DNA of 64,000 bases, from positions 2,356,001 to 2,420,000 of the forward strand of contig NZ_JACHMF010000001.1 in assembly GCF_014204895.1 (NCBI RefSeq). Reading direction: 5' to 3'. Positions within the stretch are counted from its first letter, which is position 1; each line of letters starts with the position of its first letter. The DNA comes from Paractinoplanes abujensis (GTDB lineage: Bacteria > Actinomycetota > Actinomycetes > Mycobacteriales > Micromonosporaceae). A program made the position numbers and the translations under genes. This document shows positions 36,067 through 43,630 of the stretch, one piece after another. The notes beneath the pieces are model-generated. The model saw nothing but the letters and a program-made list of their open reading frames with translations. It was not told where the DNA came from and ran no database searches.

Positions 36067-36854
36067 CGCGCTCCCACCGGTACGCGGGGCCCGCCGTGCA
36101 CCAGATCGGACAGGCGGCCGGTGACCGCGCCCGGGTCGTCGGCCGTGAAGACGGTGCGCCCGGCGGCCACCCCGCCCGCCCCGGCCCGCAGGGCCGCCTC
36201 GAGCCGGGCCAGCGCGGCGTCGCCGTCGCCGGCCTCGCCGCCCGCCGCCAGCACCGGCACCGGGCAGGCCGCGGTGATCCGGGCGATGGCCGCCGGGTCG
36301 TCCGGCAGCGCGGTCTTGACCAGGTCGGCGCCGAGCTCGGCCGCGACGATCAGGGCGTGCGCGACGAGGTCGGGGTCGCGGCCGTCGGTGATGCCGGGCC
36401 CGCGCAGATACATCATGGCCAGCAGCGGCACACCCCAGCGGTCGCACTGCTCGGCGGTGGCGGCCAGGTGGGCGATCTGCCGGTCCTCGGTGCGCGAGCC
36501 GACGTTGACGTGCACGCTGACCGCCTCGGCGCCCAGCCGCAGCGCCTCGGCCACGGTGGCCACCGGGTATTTCGCGTCGGGGTCGGCGGCCAGGCCGGTG
36601 CTGGCGTTGAGGTGCAGGATCAGCGACATCTCGCGGAACCGGTCGGGCCGCACCCGGCGCACGGCCCCCTTGTGCAGCACCACGGCGTCGGCGCCGCCGT
36701 CGGTCAGGCGGGCCAGCAGGCCGTCGAGGGTGCCCCGGTAGGCCAGCGGCCCGGCGCCGATGGCGTGGTCGAGCGGCACCACCAGCAGGCCGGACCGGTG
36801 CCGATGAAGCCGGCGCAGTCGCAGCCGCCGGGCGAAGGATCCATTGGCGTGCAC
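36063..36854 (-). CDS. griI: C7 aminosugar synthase, DhnA-type aldolase (GriI-like)
   Basis: A 263-residue class I aldolase of the DhnA/MJ0400 family. VVPLDHAIGAGP starts the barrel, VSVHVNVGS and GADLVKTALPDD follow (Lys forms the Schiff base), and VLAAGGEAGDGDAAL binds phosphate. GriI joins aspartate semialdehyde and dihydroxyacetone phosphate to give the C7 precursor of 3-amino-4-hydroxybenzoate. It is the first gene of the operon. GTG at 36854 is chosen because GAGG lies eight bases before; GTG at 36863 and an upstream ATG at 36905 are alternatives. Confidence 0.9.
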   Translation of the reverse strand: MHANGSFARRLRLRRLHRHRSGLLVVPLDHAIGAGPLAYRGTLDGLLARLTDGGADAVVLHKGAVRRVRPDRFREMSLILHLNASTGLAADPDAKYPVATVAEALRLGAEAVSVHVNVGSRTEDRQIAHLAATAEQCDRWGVPLLAMMYLRGPGITDGRDPDLVAHALIVAAELGADLVKTALPDDPAAIARITAACPVPVLAAGGEAGDGDAALARLEAALRAGAGGVAAGRTVFTADDPGAVTGRLSDLVHGGPRVPVGAR

Positions 36855-36905
36855 GGTTGTCACCTCGCAATTCGTCTGCCCTGTTCGCTTGGCGACGCTA
36901 GCCAC

Positions 36906-37594
36906 CCCCCGATGACGGGCCCACTGCTCGAACGAGTAGGTGATCGCCGGATTTCATCGAATTCGCAGGTCAGCGCCGGACGGCGAATTCAGCCCCGCAG
37001 ACGGGTAGTTGCCGTCGCGCCGTTATGGCATGGGGATCGGCCCTGGGGTCTCCCGGTCGCCGCGCACTCCGGCCTGCACGTCACCCGATTGAGTGAATCT
37101 TGGCGGGGCGTCCGCCGACGGATCGTCCTTGACAGACCTCCTCGGACGGTGGTGCTTCGCCGCGGTGAGCAGCGCGACCGGGTGACATCACCGCCCGCCG
37201 CCGGCCCGGTGCGGGTGACACGCGACGCGACCAGGGAATTGATACAGACATTGACGGTTACGACGGTCCGATCAATACAGTTCGACGGGGTATCACTGCT
37301 CAGCGAGGACGGCCCGAGATCTTGAAAACGAACGACCGCACCGTGACCGGGCCATCCAATGATCGACTGGATTCGGGCGGTCGCCTACGGCAAAGTGCGT
37401 CACGACTCGTCCGTTCTTCGGTGGTCGGCCGGTCGGAAAGCCCGTCCGGACAGACGGTGGGATAACCCGCAAAGGGTATTAACGTCGTCGCCGCCGAGGA
37501 CCACAATCGACGGCACCCCTCGAGACGAGCGACTTCTGGCGAGGGAGACAGGCTTGCTGCACGAACCCGCCGACGACGGTGGCGGAGGCCGCGC
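36906..37594. promoter_or_regulatory. Divergent promoter region of the aminohydroxybenzoate cluster
   Basis: About 690 bases without a gene between the divergent GriI-like operon and the large LuxR regulator. The part at 37230-37300 is relatively AT-rich and has TTGATACAG and the similar TCAATACAG, which could be operator half-sites or -35 elements. Frames seen here have no domain content. Both transcripts probably start inside this interval. Confidence 0.5.
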
Positions 37595-40384
37595 ATGACC
37601 GAGCGCATCGTCGGCCGTGACTCCGAGCTCGAGCTGCTGCGCCGCGCGCTGGACGACACCGCCCGCGGCACGGGCGGCTGTCACGTGATGCTGGGGCCAC
37701 CCGGCATCGGCAAGTCCAAGCTGCTGCGCGCGGCGGGCGACTACGCGTTTGAGCACGACATCGCGGTGGCCGCCCGCGAGGCCTTCCGCCACGACATGGC
37801 CGCCCCGCTGGTCACGCTGGCCGGGGCGTTGCAGGCGTGCAGCCCGCCGGCCGCCGACTTCGCCTGGATGGCCGAGGCCGACGTGGGCGACGCGGGCAAC
37901 TACGCCCGGATCTACCGGCTGCGCGAGTCGCTGGAACGGTACGCCGCCCAGCGCCCGCTGCTGATCGTGATCGACGACGCGCACTGGATGGACGAGCTCA
38001 GCGCGCTGGCGATCCGGGAACTGGTGCCCGCCCTGGCCTCGGCCCCGGTGCGGTGGCTGCTGGCCGGCCGCTCCAAGCAGACCGACGCCGCCGGCTGGCA
38101 GACCCTGCACTGGCTGGCCGAACGGTCGGCGCCGATCCTGCTCGACGTGCTCGACGACGACGCCACCGAACGGCTCTGCGCCGAAGTGCTCGGGGCCGAG
38201 GTGGACGCGACGGTGCTGGCCATGGTCTCCGGCTGCGGCGGCAACCCGCTGCGCATCGAGCAGCTGCTGACCGCGCTGCGCGCCACCGAGCAGATCGTGA
38301 TCGCCGACGGCACCGCCACCGTGGTCGGCGACGACCTGCCGTCGAGCTTCGTGACGACCGTCCGCGACATCATGGGCGCCCTCTCCGACCAGGCCCAATG
38401 GCTGCTCAAGGCCACCTCGGTGCTGGACCGGCCGTTCGACATCGAGACCGCGGCCCGCCTCATGGGCAGCGAGCCGGCCGACCTGTTCGACCTGGTCGAC
38501 GAGACCATCGCCTCCGGCATCCTGGTCGAGGACAAGGACGGCATGACGTTCCGCCACGACCTGGTGCACCAGGCCGTGCGCAACACCCTGGGCGCGGCCC
38601 GGGCCCAGCACCTGCACGCCGAGGCCGCGGCGCTGGCCCGCGAGCACGGCCGCCCGGCCGGGGAGATCGCCGCGCACCTGCTGCACAGCGGGCGCCGGGG
38701 CGCCGCGGCCGCGGTCGAGATGCTGCGCGGCAACGCGGCCACGGTCGCCACGAGTGCCCCCGGCGCGGCGGCCGACCTGATGCTGCAGGCGTTGCACGCG
38801 GTCGACGAGGCCGAGCCGGGCCGCACCGAGATGATCGCCGACACGGTCGGGCTGCTGGCCTCGGCCGCCCGCGTCACCCAGGCCCAGAAGCTGGGCGAGC
38901 AGGCCCTGGAGGCCGGGCTCGAACCCCGCACCAAGGCGTCGCTGCAGCTCGGACTGGCCGAGGCGTCCAAACACGCCGGGCAGAACCGGCGGGCCGCCGA
39001 GTACGCCGAGGACGGCCTGAGCCAGCCGGCCATCCCCGCGCCCGTGCGGGCCCGGCTGCACGCCATCCACGCCCACGCCACCTTCTACCTCGACGACTTC
39101 GCCACCGCCGACCGGGCCGGGGCCGAGGCGATGCGGATCGGCCGCGAGCACGAGCCCGGCGCCGCCGTGTTCGGCCTGACCGCCCGCAGCCTGGTCGCGC
39201 AGGCCGAGGGGCGGCTGAGCGACGCGTACGGGCACGCCGCGACCGCCACCGAGCTGGCCGACGGCCACGCCGACATGGCCCTGCACCGGCACCCGCGGAT
39301 CTGGCTGGCCAACGCGCTGACCTCACTCGACCGCTTCGACGAGGCCGAGAAGGCGCTGCGCCGCGGCCGTCAGGAGGCCCAGGCCCTGGGCACCGCGTGG
39401 GCCCAGCCGCTGCTGCACTACTACGCGGCCCAGCTGCTCATCGCCCGCGGCCGCCTCGACGACGCCGCCGCCGAGGCCGACGCCGGGGTGGCCCTGGCCG
39501 AGCAGCTCACCGCGTACCAGCTGACCGTCCCCCTGCTGGGCACCCTGATCCGGCTGGCCGTGCTGCGCGGCGACCCGGCCCAGGCGGCGGAACACCGCGA
39601 CCGGATGACCGGGCTCATCGCCACCGGCATCACCGCGCCCCTGGAAGACGTGGAATGGCCCCTGGCCGTGCTGCTGGCCGCCGAAGGCGACCCCGGCCGG
39701 GCCGTCGGACTCATCGCCGGCCTCTACGACCGGCTCGACGACCGGCCCACCCTGATCGCGCAGAACCCGGCGGCCACCCCGGCCCTCGTCCGGCTGGCCC
39801 TGACCGTCGGCGACCGCGAACGCGCGACCCGGGTAACCGGCGCCGCGGCCCGGCTGGCCGCCCGCAACCCCTCCTCACACACCCTGGCCGGCGCGGCCGC
39901 CCACGCCGCCGGGCTGCTGCGCCGCGAACCCGCCCGGCTGCACCTCGCCATTGCCCAGTTCCGAAAGACCGACCGGCCCCTCGCCCTGGCCACCGCTCTG
40001 CAGGACGCCGCGGCGCAGACCCGCCAAGCCGACCGGGCCGGCGCCCGGGAGTACTACGACGAGGCCAACGAGCTGCTGGCCCGGGCCGGGGCAGCCGGCT
40101 CACAACAACGGCTGATCGCCGAGCTGGGCGGCTGGCGGGGCACCCCGGCCGCCCCGCCCGAACCGGTCGCCGAACGCCGGCCGTCCCCGCTGGACCGGCT
40201 CTCCCCCGCCGAACGGCAGGTCGCCCTGCTGATCGCCACCGGCATGACCAACATCGCGGCCGCCCGGCAGCTGCACCTCTCGCCGCACACGGTGGACAGT
40301 CACCTGCGCAAGGTGTTCCACAAACTCCAGATCCACAGCCGGGTCGAACTGGCCGGGGTGGTCACCCGGGAGGGCGCCACGTAA
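37595..40384 (+). CDS. Large ATP-binding LuxR-family (LAL) regulator
   Basis: A 929-residue regulator of normal LAL size. The N-terminus has GRDSELELLRRAL, Walker A GPPGIGKSK and Walker B LLIVIDDAHW; a long alpha-helical, TPR-like middle follows; residues about 860-929 form a LuxR helix-turn-helix (LSPAERQVALLIATGMTNIAAARQ, SPHTVDSHLRKVFHKL). Such proteins often activate antibiotic clusters. It is divergent from the aminohydroxybenzoate operon across a 690-base region and followed by a second monooxygenase, so it is the best candidate for the pathway activator. A GGAGG site precedes the ATG. Confidence 0.92.
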   Translation: MTERIVGRDSELELLRRALDDTARGTGGCHVMLGPPGIGKSKLLRAAGDYAFEHDIAVAAREAFRHDMAAPLVTLAGALQACSPPAADFAWMAEADVGDAGNYARIYRLRESLERYAAQRPLLIVIDDAHWMDELSALAIRELVPALASAPVRWLLAGRSKQTDAAGWQTLHWLAERSAPILLDVLDDDATERLCAEVLGAEVDATVLAMVSGCGGNPLRIEQLLTALRATEQIVIADGTATVVGDDLPSSFVTTVRDIMGALSDQAQWLLKATSVLDRPFDIETAARLMGSEPADLFDLVDETIASGILVEDKDGMTFRHDLVHQAVRNTLGAARAQHLHAEAAALAREHGRPAGEIAAHLLHSGRRGAAAAVEMLRGNAATVATSAPGAAADLMLQALHAVDEAEPGRTEMIADTVGLLASAARVTQAQKLGEQALEAGLEPRTKASLQLGLAEASKHAGQNRRAAEYAEDGLSQPAIPAPVRARLHAIHAHATFYLDDFATADRAGAEAMRIGREHEPGAAVFGLTARSLVAQAEGRLSDAYGHAATATELADGHADMALHRHPRIWLANALTSLDRFDEAEKALRRGRQEAQALGTAWAQPLLHYYAAQLLIARGRLDDAAAEADAGVALAEQLTAYQLTVPLLGTLIRLAVLRGDPAQAAEHRDRMTGLIATGITAPLEDVEWPLAVLLAAEGDPGRAVGLIAGLYDRLDDRPTLIAQNPAATPALVRLALTVGDRERATRVTGAAARLAARNPSSHTLAGAAAHAAGLLRREPARLHLAIAQFRKTDRPLALATALQDAAAQTRQADRAGAREYYDEANELLARAGAAGSQQRLIAELGGWRGTPAAPPEPVAERRPSPLDRLSPAERQVALLIATGMTNIAAARQLHLSPHTVDSHLRKVFHKLQIHSRVELAGVVTREGAT

Positions 40385-40392
40385 ACACGTGA
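40377..40392. promoter_or_regulatory. Palindromic operator candidate, copy 1
   Basis: CCACGTAAACACGTGA spans the end of the LAL gene. Its reverse complement, TCACGTGTTTACGTGG, matches copy 2 at 14 of 16 positions. It is about 85 bases upstream of the second monooxygenase. Confidence 0.55.
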
Positions 40393-40473
40393 TTCCGGCC
40401 CCGGTCACGTCACCCGAGCATGGCGGTAGGTGTTGCCACCACACCACCACACGGGGATCCGGGAGCCGCCATC

Positions 40474-42027
40474 ATGTCCGCATCGCACACGCCCGTGCTC
40501 GTCGTCGGGGCCGGCCTGGCCGGTTGCGTACTCGCGCTCGAGCTCGCCCACCACGGCGTGGCCAGCATCGTCGTCGAACGCTCGTCACGGCCCCCACGGC
40601 ACCCGGAACCCAACCTGGTCACCGGCCGCGGCATGGAACTGCTGCGCCGGCTCGGGCTGGCCGAGTCGGTCCGCGCGGTCGGCGCCGACCCCGACACCCC
40701 GGCCCGCGTGGTCTGGAGCCGCGCCATCGGCGAGGAGCCGGTGCTGGTCAACTCGCTGCCGTCGGCCAACGAGCTGCGCCGGCAGTACGCCGGCAGCGGC
40801 GCCGGTGACGCCCCCGCCGAACCGTACGTGCTGCTCACCGGGGCCGGGCTGACCACCCGGCTGCGGGCCGCCGTGCGCGGCAACCCCCTGATCGAGCTGC
40901 GCGAAGGCTGGACCTTCACCGACCTGCGGCTCGACGCCGACCGTACGGTGGCCACCGTGCTCGACGGCGCGGCCCGGGTGCGCCACGAGATCCACGCCGG
41001 CTACCTGGCCGGCTGCGACGGGGCGCAGAGCACCGTGCGCCGCTGCCTGGGCGTGCCGCTGCGCGACGCGATCACCCCGGCCCGGCACTGCACGGTCTCG
41101 TTCCGCAGCGACACCCTGCGGCCGCCGCACCCGGCGCTGTCGACGATCACCGCCGACGGCATGGCACTGATCCGCCGCGACGGCCACGACCTGTGGATCG
41201 GCCACCTGCCCCTGGACTCCGACGACGCCGACCTGACCAACCCGGCCGCGCTGCTCAGCCGGCGGCTCGGGACCCGGGCGTACGAGATCGTCGGGGTCAC
41301 GCCGTGGCAGGAGGCGCTCGGGGTGGCCGGCACCTACCGGCGCGGCACGGCGTACCTGGTCGGCGAGTCCGCGCACCGGTTCCACCCGCCCAGCGCCACC
41401 GTGGACACCTGCCTGGCCGACGCCGTCGACCTGGGCTGGAAACTGGCCGCCGCGGTCCGGCGCTGGGGCGGGCCGCACCTGCTGGGCAGCTACGAGGGCG
41501 AACGGCGGCGGCAGGCGATGCTGGAACGCGAGACACTGTCCCGCTCGATCGAGGCCCGGCTGCGCTTCGGGCGGCTGGCCGCGGCCGGCGCCTCCCACGA
41601 CCGGCTGGCCACCCTGGTGCTCCGGCAGCCGCCCGCCGTCGACCCGGCCGGCGCCACAGCCAGCCGGCACGACACGTCGCCGGTGATCTGGCACGACGGT
41701 CCGGAACCGGCCGGCACCCGGCTCCCGGCCGTCCGCACGACCGGCGGGCACCACCTGTTCGACCTGCTCGGGCCGCAGTTCACGCTGATCGACCTGACCA
41801 GCGGCCACGACGGACGGTCGCTGGTGGCGGCGGCGGTGGCCCGCGGCATCCCGGTCGCGCACCTGCCGGTCGACGACGACGCGCTGCGGGCCGACTGGCG
41901 CAGCCGGCTCGTGCTGGTGCGGCCCGACCACTACGTCAGCTGGCGCTCGCCCCGCTCGCCGGCCGACTGGGACGCCGTCCTCGACGTCGTCACGGGGCAT
42001 CGCGCTCAGGATCACGTGTCTACGTGA
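40474..42027 (+). CDS. FAD-dependent monooxygenase, aromatic hydroxylase type
   Basis: A 517-residue flavoprotein of the PheA/TfdB and polyketide hydroxylase type. VLVVGAGLAGCVLALELAHHGV binds FAD and YLAGCDGAQSTVRR is the D-G motif. The third motif is unusual: where the family reads GDAAHxxPPxGGxGxN, this protein reads GESAHRFHPPSATVDT, so the first Asp and the Gly-rich turn are lost. A C-terminal thioredoxin-like domain (about 430-517) is present. It probably hydroxylates the aromatic product of the nearby cluster, but activity is less certain. ATG at 40474 has GGGAG upstream. Confidence 0.82.
   Translation: MSASHTPVLVVGAGLAGCVLALELAHHGVASIVVERSSRPPRHPEPNLVTGRGMELLRRLGLAESVRAVGADPDTPARVVWSRAIGEEPVLVNSLPSANELRRQYAGSGAGDAPAEPYVLLTGAGLTTRLRAAVRGNPLIELREGWTFTDLRLDADRTVATVLDGAARVRHEIHAGYLAGCDGAQSTVRRCLGVPLRDAITPARHCTVSFRSDTLRPPHPALSTITADGMALIRRDGHDLWIGHLPLDSDDADLTNPAALLSRRLGTRAYEIVGVTPWQEALGVAGTYRRGTAYLVGESAHRFHPPSATVDTCLADAVDLGWKLAAAVRRWGGPHLLGSYEGERRRQAMLERETLSRSIEARLRFGRLAAAGASHDRLATLVLRQPPAVDPAGATASRHDTSPVIWHDGPEPAGTRLPAVRTTGGHHLFDLLGPQFTLIDLTSGHDGRSLVAAAVARGIPVAHLPVDDDALRADWRSRLVLVRPDHYVSWRSPRSPADWDAVLDVVTGHRAQDHVST
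42010..42025. promoter_or_regulatory. Palindromic operator candidate, copy 2
   Basis: TCACGTGTCTACGTGA is a perfect inverted repeat (TCACGT, four-base spacer, ACGTGA) overlapping the monooxygenase stop codon and 85 bases before the TetR-like gene. It nearly equals the reverse complement of copy 1. Confidence 0.6.
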
Positions 42028-42109
42028 TGTGGACGCCACGCCCTTCCGGGACGCTCTTGAGGCGCGGTCCTCCCCGTCCGCGCCGGACGATCGAAAAGGA
42101 CACCGCGAG

Positions 42110-42733
42110 ATGACTACGGCCCCGACCGCGCCGCCGGCCTTCGAAGGCTTCGACGAGACCGCCGTGTCCCGATGGGTGGAGCGCCTCTCCGGCAACACCT
42201 CACCCCGCCGCAACCACTGGAAGACCAAGGAGATCTACTTCGAGGCCGCCACCCGCGTCCTCGATTCGGTGCCCCGGCCCACCCTGAACTGGAAGAACAT
42301 CGTCGCCGCGGCGGACAAGGGCTGCCGCAGCACCTTCTACGAGGTCGCCGGGGCGCACGCCCGGCACCGCATGGTCGACGAGCTGATCAACGACGGCGGC
42401 TCCGACGCGATCCAGATCGCCCTGCGCTACCTGCGCAGCGACCCGGTCGAGCAGCTCATCGACGAGACCAAGGTCTGGTCGTTCTGGCCCTACCGGCAGA
42501 AGCTGCTGCGCACGATCACCACCGGCATGTCGGCCGAGCTGATGGAGACCGAGCTGACCGCGGCCCTGATCACGTGGGCGACCCGGCACCGGTCGCTGGC
42601 CGCGGCCATCGGCTTCACTCCCCCGGCCTGCGCCGTCGAGGACCTGACGGTGATCCACCGGGGCCGGCTCTCCGGCACGCAGGCCGCCGCCCGGCTCACC
42701 GCCGTGATCGACGCGCACGTGGGCCTGCTCTGA
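42110..42733 (+). CDS. TetR-like DNA-binding regulator
   Basis: A 207-residue, mostly helical protein. The segment PTLNWKNIVAAADKGCRSTFYEV at about residues 55-77 has the spacing of a TetR helix-turn-helix (a hydrophobic helix, A-A-x-x-G turn, then x-S-T-F-Y). The rest is alpha-helical without a recognised ligand domain. An AAAAGGA site precedes the ATG. A palindrome lies just upstream and a second copy lies before the monooxygenase gene, so this protein may bind both. It directly precedes the macro-domain gene, whose likely start overlaps its stop. Confidence 0.65.
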   Translation: MTTAPTAPPAFEGFDETAVSRWVERLSGNTSPRRNHWKTKEIYFEAATRVLDSVPRPTLNWKNIVAAADKGCRSTFYEVAGAHARHRMVDELINDGGSDAIQIALRYLRSDPVEQLIDETKVWSFWPYRQKLLRTITTGMSAELMETELTAALITWATRHRSLAAAIGFTPPACAVEDLTVIHRGRLSGTQAAARLTAVIDAHVGLL

Positions 42734-43563
42734 CCGGGCGCAGCCTCCGGCGGGCGGCGACCCACAGCTTCGCCGCGTTCGGCGTGGCCGCGCTGCTGCT
42801 CCAGTCCTATCAGGCCGTGTGGGACAGGGCGCTGTTCGCGGGTCACGCCGTGGCCGTCGCCTTGGCCGTGGCGGCCGTGTCCCTGGCCTACGGGGTGTGG
42901 CGAGCCCGGCCCGCGCGCGCGGTGACCCGCGACCTCGACCGGCCGCGCTGCCGCGTCGAGGTCGTGCCGGGCGACCTGTTCGAGCAGGCCGACGCCCACC
43001 TGGTGATCGGCTTCACCGACGTGTTCGACACCGATGTCGGCGACGGCCGGATCGTGCAGGAGTCGAGCGTGCAGGGCCAGTTCCTGCGGCGGATCTACCT
43101 CGGCGACGTGGCCGGGCTCGACGCCGACCTCGACGAGGCGCTGGCCGGCACGCCGTTCACCACTGAGGGCAAGACCCTCGGCAAGCGCCGCCGCTACCCG
43201 GTCGGGACGATCGCCACCCTGGGCGAACCCGACCGGTTGTTCTTCTGCGTGGCGTACAGCGAAATGGGCCCGAGCCTGGTCGCCCAGTCGTCGGCCGACA
43301 AGCTGTGGCTGAGCCTGAGCCGGCTCTGGTCCGAACTGCACGACCGCGGCCAGCAGCGGCCCCTGGCCATGCCGGTCGTCGGCGCCACCCTGGCCCGCGT
43401 CGACGCGCTCGACCGGGAGGCCCTGCTGCGGCTGATCCTGCTGTCGTTCGTCGCCGCCTCCCGTGAGCGCCTGCTCACCACGCGGCTGCGCATCGTCGTC
43501 CGGCCCGGCGAATTCGCCCGGCTCAACCGGGCCGAGCTGCAGGCCTTCCTCGACTCCCTGTGA
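42730..43563 (+). CDS. Two-TM macro-domain protein (Thoeris ThsA-macro type)
   Basis: About 277 residues. Two hydrophobic helices (residues about 8-30 and 36-54 from the assumed start) precede a soluble domain beginning CRVEVVPGDLFEQADAHLV, then GFTDVFDTDVGDG and SSVQGQFLRRIY. These are the landmarks of the ThsA-associated macro domain family (DUF6430), where the fold is expected to bind ADP-ribose-type signals. No ATG or GTG lies at the right place: CTG at 42730 overlapping the upstream stop, or GTG at 42784 inside the first helix, are the options. It faces the TIR-domain operon tail to tail, 67 bases apart. Confidence 0.72.
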   Translation: MTGRSLRRAATHSFAAFGVAALLLQSYQAVWDRALFAGHAVAVALAVAAVSLAYGVWRARPARAVTRDLDRPRCRVEVVPGDLFEQADAHLVIGFTDVFDTDVGDGRIVQESSVQGQFLRRIYLGDVAGLDADLDEALAGTPFTTEGKTLGKRRRYPVGTIATLGEPDRLFFCVAYSEMGPSLVAQSSADKLWLSLSRLWSELHDRGQQRPLAMPVVGATLARVDALDREALLRLILLSFVAASRERLLTTRLRIVVRPGEFARLNRAELQAFLDSL

Positions 43564-43630
43564 CCGGCCCGGTCCCGCTCCTCATCCCGGCCCGCTCCCC
43601 GCCTTGGCCGTTCCCCACCCCGGCCCGGCC

